This document shows positions 44,411-52,040 of a DNA stretch of 64,000 bases, piece by piece (the first letter of the stretch is position 1; every line of letters begins with the position of its first letter). The DNA is from an uncultured Ignavibacteriota bacterium (lineage in GTDB: Bacteria > Bacteroidota > Ignavibacteria > Palsa-1295): contig CAIUMP010000062.1 of the NCBI GenBank assembly GCA_903900335.1, positions 145,903 through 209,902 on the forward strand, given 5' to 3'. The translations under genes were made by a program, and so were the position numbers. The notes beneath the pieces were generated by a model. The model worked only from the letters and a program-made list of their open reading frames with translations, ran no database searches and was not told the origin of the DNA.

Positions 44411-45915
44411 ACCATAGCCCTCACTCTCGTAAAATTATGCTCTCGTGCGTCGATTCCAAATAGCGAACCATCAACTCTCAGTGGCCCGACATCTCGTATT
44501 CCGAGATACGCCTTCATCCCACGCGCCGCCTTACGGCCCGCGCCCATCGCTTCGATCACCGTTGCCGCACCTGTGACAATATCACCGCCAGCGAATACGC
44601 CTGCAAGCGATGTCATTAGATTCTTATCCGTCTCAATGTACCCCCGCTTGTTCAGCTTGAGTTTGGAGGTCTGTCCGATGATCGGATTCGCATTCGTACC
44701 GATAGCATAGACCACTTCATCGGTCTCGATCTCAAACTCGCTTCCGGGAATTGGCACCGGGCGGCGGCGACCGGAATCATCCGGCGCGCCAAGCTCCATG
44801 CGAATGCATCGAATAGCATGGACGGAGCCCTCGCCATCATCAATGATCTCGATGGGATTCGATAGCCAGTGGAATTCGATGCCTTCCTGCTCTGCATGAT
44901 GCACTTCCTCCGCACGCGCGGGGCACTCTGCCTTCGAGCGGCGATACACACACGCAACGGTCTCCGCTCCTAATCGCTTGCTCACTCGCAGCGCATCCAT
45001 CGCAGTGTTGCCTGCACCAACTACTACGACATGCTTGCCAAGCGGAAGCGGTGTGTCAACGTTCGGGAAATCACGGGCGCGCATGAGGTTGCAGCGCGTG
45101 AGAAGCTCGTTCGCGGAGAGTACGCCGTTGAGTGAATCACCAGGAATGCCGAGCATGGTTGGGTAACCCGCACCAGTGCCGATGAATACGGCATGGAATC
45201 CCAACTCCTCGATCATCGCCTCAATGGTAAAGAGCCGACCCACGAGCACGTTGCACTCGAACTTCACTCCAAGCTCCTTTAGCTTTTCGATCTCAGCATC
45301 AACTACAGTATTCGGCAAACGGAAATCAGGAATGCCATAGCGAAGCACGCCACCCGCTTCGTGGAAGGCCTCGAAAACCGTGACGTCGCATCCTGCCTTC
45401 GCCATATCCGCAGCGCACGCCATTCCGGATGGGCCCGAACCGACAATGCCAATCTTAAATGAAGAGCCGTTCGCGCTCTTGGTTGGCTGTATGTATGGTT
45501 TGTTCACCCAGCCGTTCGTTATTGCCAGATCACCGATGAACCGCTCCATGCGACCGATCGCAACGGGAACAAGGTTCTCGCCAACGGTGCAGACACCCTC
45601 GCACTGATTCTCTTGCGGACACACTCGTCCACAGACGGCAGGGAGCAGATTGGTCGCGGTGATGATATTGTATGCGCCACGATAATCCTTCTCGCCGATC
45701 TTTTGGATGAAGTCCGGGATGTTGATGGAGACGGGGCAACCGGCGATGCACTTGGGGTCGGGGCAGAAGAGGCAGCGTTCGGACTCGCGAATGGCCTCCA
45801 GTTCTGTGTAGCCGCAATTGACTTCTTCAAAGTTGCGATTGCGGATGAGGGGATCGAGTTCTCGTACCGGTGTGCGTTCCTGGTGGATCGTTCGTACCGT
45901 GCGCTTCTTTGCCAT
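44407..45915 (-). CDS. NfnB/GltD-like NADPH-dependent flavoprotein
   Basis: A 502-residue iron-sulfur flavoprotein of the glutamate synthase small-subunit family. The N-terminus binds two [4Fe-4S] clusters (CLFCPDPKCIAGCP and CGRVCPQENQCEGVC). An FAD fold (GIVGSGPSGMACAADMAKAG) and an NADPH fold (VVVVGAGNTAMDALRVSKRLG) follow, then the second FAD segment (GVFAGGDIVTGAATVIEAMGAG). The flanking gene encodes a [2Fe-2S] FNR-type partner, the pair found in NfnAB (reduced ferredoxin:NADP oxidoreductase, NAD-linked) and in sulfide dehydrogenase SudAB. With ferredoxin enzymes downstream, an NfnAB-like role is most likely; no gltB-type large subunit is present here. Confidence 0.88.
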   Translation of the reverse strand: MAKKRTVRTIHQERTPVRELDPLIRNRNFEEVNCGYTELEAIRESERCLFCPDPKCIAGCPVSINIPDFIQKIGEKDYRGAYNIITATNLLPAVCGRVCPQENQCEGVCTVGENLVPVAIGRMERFIGDLAITNGWVNKPYIQPTKSANGSSFKIGIVGSGPSGMACAADMAKAGCDVTVFEAFHEAGGVLRYGIPDFRLPNTVVDAEIEKLKELGVKFECNVLVGRLFTIEAMIEELGFHAVFIGTGAGYPTMLGIPGDSLNGVLSANELLTRCNLMRARDFPNVDTPLPLGKHVVVVGAGNTAMDALRVSKRLGAETVACVYRRSKAECPARAEEVHHAEQEGIEFHWLSNPIEIIDDGEGSVHAIRCIRMELGAPDDSGRRRPVPIPGSEFEIETDEVVYAIGTNANPIIGQTSKLKLNKRGYIETDKNLMTSLAGVFAGGDIVTGAATVIEAMGAGRKAARGMKAYLGIRDVGPLRVDGSLFGIDAREHNFTRVRAMV

Positions 45916-45951
45916 TAGCTTCTTGCTCTGTTGTCTATCGTACTTGCAGTA

Positions 45952-46842
45952 TCATGCTGTCGCCAGACTGGGTTCATTCATTCGACACGATGCCGTCCAG
46001 CGCTCCGTTGCGACACGCTCCTCTTCTTTGTAGCGCTTCAGGCGAATTATGAGATCGTCGAAATCGACTTGATGACCGTCGAAGTCGGGGCCATCGACAC
46101 AAGCGAACTTCACGGTCTCGCCAACCTTTACTCTGCATCCGCCGCACATGCCAGTGCCATCGACCATAATGGGATTGAGGCTGACCATCGTCTTTATACC
46201 AGCAGCGCGTGTTGCGTTTGCGCTCGCCTTCATCATGACGGGTGGGCCGATAGCGACAACTTCTTTAATATCGGAATGCTGCTCCATCGCTTGCTTGATA
46301 CCGTCTGTCACGAAGCCATGTATTCCGGCGCTACCATCATCGGTGCAAATGATAAGTTCATCGCAGATCGCGCGGAATTTGTCCTCCCAAAAGACGAGAT
46401 CATTCGAGCGGAAGCCGAGCACCCCAATGACATACGCACCGCTCTCTTTCCAAGCGCGCGCTTGCGGATAGACTGGAGCAACACCAAGTCCGCCACCAAC
46501 GCAGATGACTTTCTTTGCTCCAGAGAGATGACTCGGAATTCCCATTGGCCCCGCCATGCCGTGCAGCACGGTGCCAACCTGACACGTCTGCTGCATCTCC
46601 ATCGTCGTTTTGCCAACGGCTTGAATGACGAGGGTAATGGTGCCTTTTTCGCGATCGAAGTCGGCGATGGTGAGCGGTACCCGTTCGCCGGTGGCGTGCG
46701 ACATCACGATCACAAACTGCCCTGGCTGTGCGGCGCGGGCCATCTGCGGGTGATGGACTTCAAGCATGTACGTGACTGGGGAATAGTCCTCACGAGCGAG
46801 GATCTCGAACGGCTGATACGCTGAGGCGGCGGGAGTGGACAT
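45952..46842 (-). CDS. NfnA/SudB-like FAD/[2Fe-2S] ferredoxin-NAD(P) reductase subunit
   Basis: A 296-residue FNR-family protein; start at 46842 (MSTPAASAYQPFEILAREDY) because the 20 codons before it do not fit the family. An FAD-binding beta barrel (VPLTIADFDREKGT) is followed by the NAD site (VICVGGGLGVAPVYPQARA) and a C-terminal [2Fe-2S] loop (MCGGCRVKVGETVKFACVDGPDFDGHQVDF, shown here by its three cysteines and the Asp). This loop identifies the NfnA/SudB group. First gene of the oxidoreductase block, so the main promoter should lie in 46843-47290. Confidence 0.88.
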   Translation of the reverse strand: MSTPAASAYQPFEILAREDYSPVTYMLEVHHPQMARAAQPGQFVIVMSHATGERVPLTIADFDREKGTITLVIQAVGKTTMEMQQTCQVGTVLHGMAGPMGIPSHLSGAKKVICVGGGLGVAPVYPQARAWKESGAYVIGVLGFRSNDLVFWEDKFRAICDELIICTDDGSAGIHGFVTDGIKQAMEQHSDIKEVVAIGPPVMMKASANATRAAGIKTMVSLNPIMVDGTGMCGGCRVKVGETVKFACVDGPDFDGHQVDFDDLIIRLKRYKEEERVATERWTASCRMNEPSLATA

Positions 46843-47290
46843 ATCGGTTTCTTTACTCCAAAAGGGGAGTGAAAGAATCATACCGAGACGAAATTCAAGC
46901 AAATATCCTTACGGCGGTCTGCATTTAGTAAAGTTTCCTTATTGTCTCGTAAGAATTCTTTACCTCAGGCACGCAATGTGAGGTCGTTTCGCGAACATAC
47001 TAGTCCTATGCGGGAGAACGAAATGGAAGTGTTAACGCAATCGAACCTGCTAAAAACGCATATAGCCCGAGGCTCCCGCCCCAGGCTACACGCGCTTCTT
47101 TCACCTTCACCACATTAGGTCACGGGCCTAAGCCTCATTGACCTTTCAGATAATACAATGCTTTTGCCGCTTTCAAAAATTCCCCAAGCCAGATGGAAAG
47201 CGATGAAATCGCATACATAATAGCTTTCGGGCTTACCGTGTGCAATATCCGCATTTACGGATATTGGATCAGTGATCCTTTACAGAGGGA
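46843..47290. other. Gene-free divergent/3' region of about 450 bases
   Basis: Contains the promoter side of the oxidoreductase block at its left end and the 3' side of the RNase E/G gene at its right end. Apart from a dispersed palindrome at 47063-47088, a TTAGG...CCTAA hairpin near 47117 and a nine-base stem (CAATATCCG/CGGATATTG) at 47242-47265, I see no gene or RNA in it. The last stem is 26 bases past the RNase E/G stop and may act as its 3' end, though no T run follows. Confidence 0.5.
47063..47088. repeat. Short palindrome of the dispersed REP-like type
   Basis: TAGCCCGAGGCTCCCGCCCCAGGCTA: GC-rich inverted repeat of about nine bases per arm with mismatches, of the same general character as the elements at 22-364. 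Only one copy of this exact form is seen in the window. Confidence 0.4.
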
Positions 47291-49321
47291 TTAGTCCCGA
47301 TCACTGGAAATATGCCGATGCTCGCGCTTGCGAAGGCGCGGCATGTTCGGCGAGGTTTCGATTTCCTCATCCTGCATTTCCGGCTCCTCGCGCTCTTCGG
47401 GTTCGTCCATGAGGTCAAAATCGGAGAGACCCTCTTTCTCCTCGTTCTCATCGCCGGCCGTGGCGGAGTAGGCGTCGGTGATGTCCTTGTTATGCTTTGG
47501 ACTAAAGAAGCGGAATGCATCGCCAGTCAGCTTATCATCCAGCACCAGCTTGATGCGCATCAAATACTTAAGCTGCAAATTGAACAGCGGGGACTTGAAT
47601 CCGGCCGTAAGCATGTCGCGCAACATGGGGTGGACGTGCAGGATCAATCGACGCTCGTTCGAGCCAGCGCGGAAGCGTTCGAGCCAGCGCTCGATCTGGT
47701 GCGTGAGCGTCGTCTTGCTGACGAGCAGTCCTGTGCCGCCACAGACGGGACAGGTATCAGATAGCGTCTGAACAATTGACTGACGAATACGCTGACGCGT
47801 GATCTGCATCAAACCGAATTCGGTGAGCGGCAAAATCGAGCTCTTCGCACGATCTTTGCGAAGCTCCTTCTTCATCTCATCATAGACCTTCTTCCGATTG
47901 CGCTCTTCGGCCATGTCGATGAAGTCGATGACGATGATGCCGCCGATGTCACGCAGTCTCAACTGCCGCGCAACCTCTCGTGCGGATTCGAGATTCGTCT
48001 TCAGCGAGTTCAACTCCTGTTCACGCCGCGCGGCGTAACGCCCGGAATTAACGTCGATGACGACCATCGCTTCGGTGTGCTCTATAAACAAATAGCCACC
48101 GGATCGCAGAGGTATTTTTCTTGTCAAAGTCTGTTCAATTTGGCTTTCGATATTGAAGCCATCAAAGATAGCACGCGTGCCTTTGTATTGCTCGACTGTG
48201 CCAGTCAAATTTGGCGCAGCCCACTCGACGTAATCCATCACCTCGCGGTACATCTTCTTGGAGTCGATGACGATGCGGGTGATGTCCGGCGTGAAGAGAT
48301 CGCGCATGACGCTCGATGTGAGGCTGGAATCCTGATAGACAAGCTGCGGAGGCTTCGTCTCACGCACTTTGCGCTCGATCTCTCGCCATTGTTCGAGAAG
48401 TTTTTCCAAGTCCTCGCGAAGCGCAGACTCTTCCTTGTTTTCCGCGACAGTGCGAATGATAACACCCAACTCGCGTGGCTTGAGGGAGCGGACAATGCGG
48501 CGCAAACGCGTGCGCTCGCGAACTGAATAAACCTTGCGGCTAATACCAATACCCGGCTCGAATGGCACGAGAACGACGAATCTGCCCGGCAGAGAAATGC
48601 GGCTCGTAACACGAACGCCCTTGTTCGCAAATGCTTCTCGTGTTACCTGCACAAGAATAGATTGATCCGGCTCCAGCGAAACATTGTTGCCGAGCAACGA
48701 GGGGACAGGTCGCGAACCATACGGAGTCTTTGTTGCCGGGCCAGTCCGCTGATTTGCGAGACGGAGTTCGATCTTCTTGTCGGAGCCAGCGCCGAGTTCT
48801 ATCGGCTTCGGAGCGTTCTTTTGTGCGAGCCCGCGATCGTTCGAGCGCGAGGGGCGTCCACCGCGTCCGCCACGAGGACGATACACTTTTTGCTCGGCGG
48901 CTGTTGCGCCTTCCTCGACGAGATACTCTTCCTCGTCTTCATCGTCGTCGCTGATCTCGGCCTCTTCTCCAGCTAAAAATGCGGAGGAGCTTTCGTAGGA
49001 ATCGCCGACATCGGAGAAGTGGAGGAATGCGTCTTGTTCGAGTCCGACATCGACGAACGCGGCGTTCATTCCGGGGATGACTTTCGCGACGCGTCCGAGA
49101 TAAATGTCGCCTACGTGGCGCTCGGTTTCGGGAGTCTCGACGAAGAGTTCGACGAGGTGGTTGTCTTCTGTTATTGCAATGCGGATCTCATTCTCGGTCT
49201 GTGCGTTAATGATGATCTCTTTGCGGAGTCGTGCTGTGTTGTAGCTCACGGTGCCTTCGGGTTGCAGCGTACTCCCCATCGTGGCGTTTGGATTTTCTAC
49301 CGATGATCGGTCATAGTGCAT
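47291..49321 (-). CDS. rng: Ribonuclease E/G family endoribonuclease with large S1 insertion
   Basis: Single-strand RNA endonuclease acting in rRNA maturation and mRNA decay. The catalytic core is complete: DVNSGR with the first metal-binding Asp (about residue 420), VIDFIDM with the second (about 463), and the zinc link CPVCGGTG. The N-terminal S1 domain starts normally (VGDIYLGRVAKVIPGMNAAFVDVG) but is split by about 100 residues. Half of this insert is acidic (DDDEDEEE) and half is Arg/Gly-rich (RPRGGRGGRPSRS). The C-terminus has another acidic tail. No clear ribosome site picks the start: ATG 49321, ATG 49279 and GTG 49354 are all possible. The region upstream, 49390-50160, is unusually structured. 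Confidence 0.9.
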   Translation of the reverse strand: MHYDRSSVENPNATMGSTLQPEGTVSYNTARLRKEIIINAQTENEIRIAITEDNHLVELFVETPETERHVGDIYLGRVAKVIPGMNAAFVDVGLEQDAFLHFSDVGDSYESSSAFLAGEEAEISDDDEDEEEYLVEEGATAAEQKVYRPRGGRGGRPSRSNDRGLAQKNAPKPIELGAGSDKKIELRLANQRTGPATKTPYGSRPVPSLLGNNVSLEPDQSILVQVTREAFANKGVRVTSRISLPGRFVVLVPFEPGIGISRKVYSVRERTRLRRIVRSLKPRELGVIIRTVAENKEESALREDLEKLLEQWREIERKVRETKPPQLVYQDSSLTSSVMRDLFTPDITRIVIDSKKMYREVMDYVEWAAPNLTGTVEQYKGTRAIFDGFNIESQIEQTLTRKIPLRSGGYLFIEHTEAMVVIDVNSGRYAARREQELNSLKTNLESAREVARQLRLRDIGGIIVIDFIDMAEERNRKKVYDEMKKELRKDRAKSSILPLTEFGLMQITRQRIRQSIVQTLSDTCPVCGGTGLLVSKTTLTHQIERWLERFRAGSNERRLILHVHPMLRDMLTAGFKSPLFNLQLKYLMRIKLVLDDKLTGDAFRFFSPKHNKDITDAYSATAGDENEEKEGLSDFDLMDEPEEREEPEMQDEEIETSPNMPRLRKREHRHISSDRD

Positions 49322-49389
49322 GACGATCAAACGAGTAGCGCCAGCCGGGGTCACGGCTGTAATCAGTTGTGTCTCGAATCCTCGTGATG

Positions 49390-50160
49390 ACTACGTCAGT
49401 GCTGGGTGAGCAAGAGTTGATGTTGAGCAGAAGGATTTCCACCAAGACCAACGCAGAGCAGAGCGAGTGTTGCGTGGTGTGTGGAGATGGCCGCGGCGAG
49501 AGAGTGCGGCGTCGTGCCTGAAGGGATCGCTAAGAAGCAACCGACGAACAGACCCACTCAGAGCGAGTGGAAGTGAACGGCGGAACGAGCGTTGAATCTT
49601 CCATGATGCGTGGCCTGCTCGGGCATCGCCGGTTACCGGCGATGGGAGAGGACTCTCACAACCTGCGTTCCACGAGGAAGCACCGCGTTCACGAACCGTT
49701 CCAAGAAGAACGTTCGCGAAACGCGCGGCGCTCCGAATCCATCGGCCACGAAAGAGGCCTGCGGATCCGAACCGGTTGAGGATGATCAGGAGATAATAAA
49801 CGAACTTCATCGACCGAAGTGTCTTCAGGACTCATTCCCAAAAGCAGACAGAAACGGGGGCATGGGTTTTCCGTTCTGCATTCAGGCTACCCTGCACACG
49901 GCAGGGCGAAATAGTCCTCGTTAGGAGCACCGTAACCGAAACGCGGAGCGTCGCGGCGGGGTACCGTTTGTCGAACAACTGCTGTATCAACTCTCGAAGC
50001 AACCGGCCTTTCCGGTCTATCCGAGGTGTTAGTGTAATGTGGTTTGGTAAAAGTCGTCGCACAATCCGACCCCTTTGAAGAGAAGCCGAGAACCCGCTTT
50101 GTCAGAGCGGCCCGAAGCAGCCCAACGAGGGCCAACAACAGGGCGCGATTCCCATTAACA
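49390..50160. ncRNA. Candidate large structured RNA or long leader (gene-free, hairpin-dense)
   Basis: Between the RNase E/G gene and pgl there is no credible protein frame, yet about ten clear inverted repeats follow one another. Examples: CCACTC/GAGTGG at 49554-49570; CATCGCCGG/CCGGCGATG at 49624-49644; a long imperfect stem at 49684-49725 (CGCGTT...AACGCG); GCAGA..AACGG/CCGTT..TCTGC around 49842-49878; CCCTGC/GCAGGG near 49890; TCCT-CGTT-AGGA near 49915; ACCGG/CCGGT near 50004; CCGCT/AGCGG near 50095. Between the stems the plus strand is rich in A and G, as unpaired parts of structured RNAs often are, so plus-strand transcription seems more likely. It lacks the conserved core of RNase P RNA, the CCA-ended tRNA-like part of tmRNA and the SRP RNA loop. 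A long autoregulatory 5' leader of the RNase E/G gene (as in E. coli rne) is the main alternative. Confidence 0.4.
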
Positions 50161-50259
50161 ATTCTCGAACAAATGTGAAGAAATCAATATCAAATCAGAC
50201 GAAAAAGCCCATTTCGAATGAATTTCACACTTTTGTCCTCAGAAATGAACACACCCCGG

Positions 50260-50290
50260 AACAGAATGCTTCCCGCTCTGTTGATTCTTC
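50260..50290 (+). terminator. Possible terminator before pgl
   Basis: AACAGA...TCTGTT inverted repeat with an 11-base loop, followed by GATTCTTCTT. If real it would end a plus-strand transcript from the 49390-50160 region just before the pgl start codon, leaving pgl without an obvious ribosome site. The stem is short. Confidence 0.3.
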
Positions 50291-50294
50291 TTGA

Positions 50295-51017
50295 ATGAAT
50301 AAGGATGGTATCGAAATTTACCCGAATCTCCCGGATGCCGCTGCTGCGGCTGCCAGCGAGATCGCACGCATTTCGGCGCAGGCTATCGCCGAGCGGGGAA
50401 GATTTACTCTAGCGCTTTCGGGGGGGAGCACGCCCCGTGCGCTGTACGCGATTCTCGCAGAGGACTATAAGGATGCAATCGACTGGAAGAATGTCCTGCT
50501 GTTCTGGGGAGATGAACGCTACGTCCCTCACGATGACCCCGCGAGCAATTTTCGGTTAGTCAAAGAATCTCTTCTCGACTTCATCCCTATACCGGCGGAG
50601 AATGTCTTTCCGATTCCAACCAGGAACCCAAATCCCGAGGTCGCTGCTCAAACTTATTCCACTACACTCCAATCTGCATTTGGCGAAAAGCACCCAACCT
50701 TCGATCTCATCCTCCTCGGTCTCGGACCCGATGGTCACACAGCATCACTCTTTCCCGGAATGGATTTGGATAAGGATGCGGACAAAGTAGCAATCGTCAC
50801 GAATGCACCGTTCGTGCCGCCTGTGCGAATATCACTGACGCTCGCACTCATCAATCATGCGAGGCATGTATTCTTCCTTGTATCGGGCAAGGAGAAGGCG
50901 GGGATATTGCTGGAAGTGTTAGAGAGCAGGGGGGATGAGGAAACGAAGTATCCGGCGGCGAGGGTAGAGGGGGATGTAAGGTGGTTTGTGGATAGGGATG
51001 CGGCGGGAAATATATAA
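50295..51017 (+). CDS. pgl: 6-phosphogluconolactonase
   Basis: Hydrolyses 6-phosphogluconolactone to 6-phosphogluconate in the oxidative pentose phosphate pathway. Signatures: FTLALSGGSTPRALYAIL, LLFWGDERYVPHDDPASNF and LILLGLGPDGHTASLFPG. The last includes the Asp-Gly-His of the active site. 240 residues is the usual size of the DevB/SOL type. No ribosome binding site is evident before the ATG. No zwf or gnd gene lies in the window. Confidence 0.94.
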   Translation: MNKDGIEIYPNLPDAAAAAASEIARISAQAIAERGRFTLALSGGSTPRALYAILAEDYKDAIDWKNVLLFWGDERYVPHDDPASNFRLVKESLLDFIPIPAENVFPIPTRNPNPEVAAQTYSTTLQSAFGEKHPTFDLILLGLGPDGHTASLFPGMDLDKDADKVAIVTNAPFVPPVRISLTLALINHARHVFFLVSGKEKAGILLEVLESRGDEETKYPAARVEGDVRWFVDRDAAGNI

Positions 51018-51019
51018 GA

Positions 51020-51097
51020 TCAGCTTCCTTGCACCACCATCCCCGCGCGCTGCACACTCCCATTCATGCGCACTTCGCACCAAAACACTATCGCGTG
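51020..51097 (-). pseudogene. Remnant of a type IX cargo C-terminus, copy 1
   Basis: Read on the minus strand this short piece still encodes FWCEVRMNGSVQRAGMVV and a stop, the last strand of a type A sorting domain. It is 62/66 identical to the same part of the remnant at 51684-51929 (repeat 51032-51097 against 51696-51761). The upstream coding part is lost and replaced by the toxin-antitoxin region. Confidence 0.7.
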
Positions 51098-51126
51098 CGG
51101 CTATGCTTCCCGCCAATGACCCACGA

Positions 51127-51387
51127 TCAATAATGATCCTTGCAGGAGAAGATCACAATCTCCTCATTATTTAACTGGTATACGAGACGATCTGTCTGCG
51201 TAATTCTTCGAGACCAGCGACCTCTGAATTGACCTTTCAGCGGCTCCGGCTTCCCGAGTCCCGTAAATGGCTGACGCGTAATGTCTTCAAGAAGTCGGAC
51301 TATCTTGCGATAAATCTCCGGATCAAGTTGTGACCATTCGTTGAACTCCGCGAAGGCTCGAGGCGTGAAAGCGAAATTCCTCATCAT
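51127..51387 (-). CDS. yoeB: YoeB/Txe-type toxin
   Basis: An 86-residue RelE-superfamily ribonuclease toxin that would cleave mRNA in the ribosome. It matches YoeB along its length: FTPRAFAEFNEWSQLDPEIYRKI, then GLGKPEPLKGQFRGRWSRRITQTDRLVYQL, and the terminal SCKDHY. The catalytic Glu (KPEPLKG), Arg (DRLVYQ) and the C-terminal His-Tyr are all present, so it should be active. It overlaps the antitoxin gene by four bases. Confidence 0.92.
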   Translation of the reverse strand: MMRNFAFTPRAFAEFNEWSQLDPEIYRKIVRLLEDITRQPFTGLGKPEPLKGQFRGRWSRRITQTDRLVYQLNNEEIVIFSCKDHY

Positions 51388-51626
51388 GCAATCGCATGCA
51401 GCTCATCAAGCGTCATTCTGACCATCTTGCCGCCATCCTCGACATGCCGTATTTGCTGTTCAAGAAACTCCACTTGAGCAGGATTATCGAACGGATAATC
51501 TGCCGCAGTCTCCTCGTCCGTTTCATGGACAACAACTTCCAATTCGCGGTCTCGAAACATCGCTCGAAGCTTTTCCAAAAAACTTTCATTCAGTTCACCC
51601 GGGTGTAGCCGGAATGTCGTCGTCAT
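51384..51626 (-). CDS. Antitoxin partner of YoeB
   Basis: An 80-residue acidic protein with a C-terminal part rich in Asp, Glu and aliphatics that would wrap the toxin. It precedes the toxin gene with a four-base overlap, the standard antitoxin-first order. It is not an obvious YefM/Phd by sequence (FRLHPGELNESFLEKLRAMF resembles the short Bacteroidota antitoxins), so the family is left open. AAAGGAG upstream of the ATG is a strong ribosome site. In such modules the antitoxin or the complex usually represses the promoter. Confidence 0.82.
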   Translation of the reverse strand: MTTTFRLHPGELNESFLEKLRAMFRDRELEVVVHETDEETAADYPFDNPAQVEFLEQQIRHVEDGGKMVRMTLDELHAIA

Positions 51627-51683
51627 TATGTAAGTCTCCTTTCTAAATCGTAACGGTTTTCCAGGCTGGTTTCATTCCATGGC

Positions 51684-51929
51684 TCACTCTCCCTCCACCA
51701 CCATCCCCGCGCGCTGCACACGCCCATTCATGCGCACTTCGCACCAATACACTCCCGCGTGGCGCGGCGCTGCTGGCCCGACACCCGGCTCCCAGGTGAA
51801 GGTGTGCTCCCCGGCGGCTAACTCCCCCTCGAACAACCGCGAGACTTCCTCGCCGAGGAGATTCACAATACTGACGCGCGCCGCACCGCCCTCGGGCGAG
51901 GTGAAGCGGATGGTGGTGGAGTGGGTGTT
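51684..51929 (-). pseudogene. Remnant of a type IX cargo C-terminus, copy 2
   Basis: 81 codons encoding a nearly complete type A sorting domain (TTIRFTSPEGGAARVSIVN, NLLGEEVSRLFEGELAAG, GVYWCEVRMNGRVQRAGM) but closed upstream by an in-frame TAA at 51930-51932. It has no signal peptide and no start that makes sense. It is what is left of a secreted-protein gene. Its last 66 bases recur at 51032-51097. Confidence 0.75.
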
Positions 51930-52040
51930 TTACATCTGTGCTTCATGAACTCTCCATATAATTCAACGACTTACGGCTTTTTGTCCGTGAGACAGAAATA
52001 GTTTTCCATAATTATTTTGCGGTTCCCGGAGAACCGACGA

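Noticed and set aside
44407..45915. Glutamate synthase small subunit (gltD) as the assigned role
   Set aside because: No large glutamate synthase subunit is adjacent; the [2Fe-2S] FNR partner and ferredoxin enzymes in the same block point to an NfnAB-like function.
47658..47694. Direct repeat GTTCGAGCCAGCGC in the RNase E/G gene
   Set aside because: Two short copies that encode ordinary Arg/Glu/Leu-rich helix residues; no sign of a mobile or structured element.
49391..49810. 139-codon minus-strand frame in the hairpin region
   Set aside because: Arg/Ser/Leu-rich, no start signal, and crossed by strong inverted repeats that better explain the sequence.
49390..50160. RNase P RNA, tmRNA, SRP RNA or group II intron in the hairpin region
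   Set aside because: The GAGGAAAGTC core and the second universally conserved P4 strand of RNase P, the tRNA-like CCA end of tmRNA, the GGAAG loop of SRP RNA and an intron domain V were looked for on both strands and not found.
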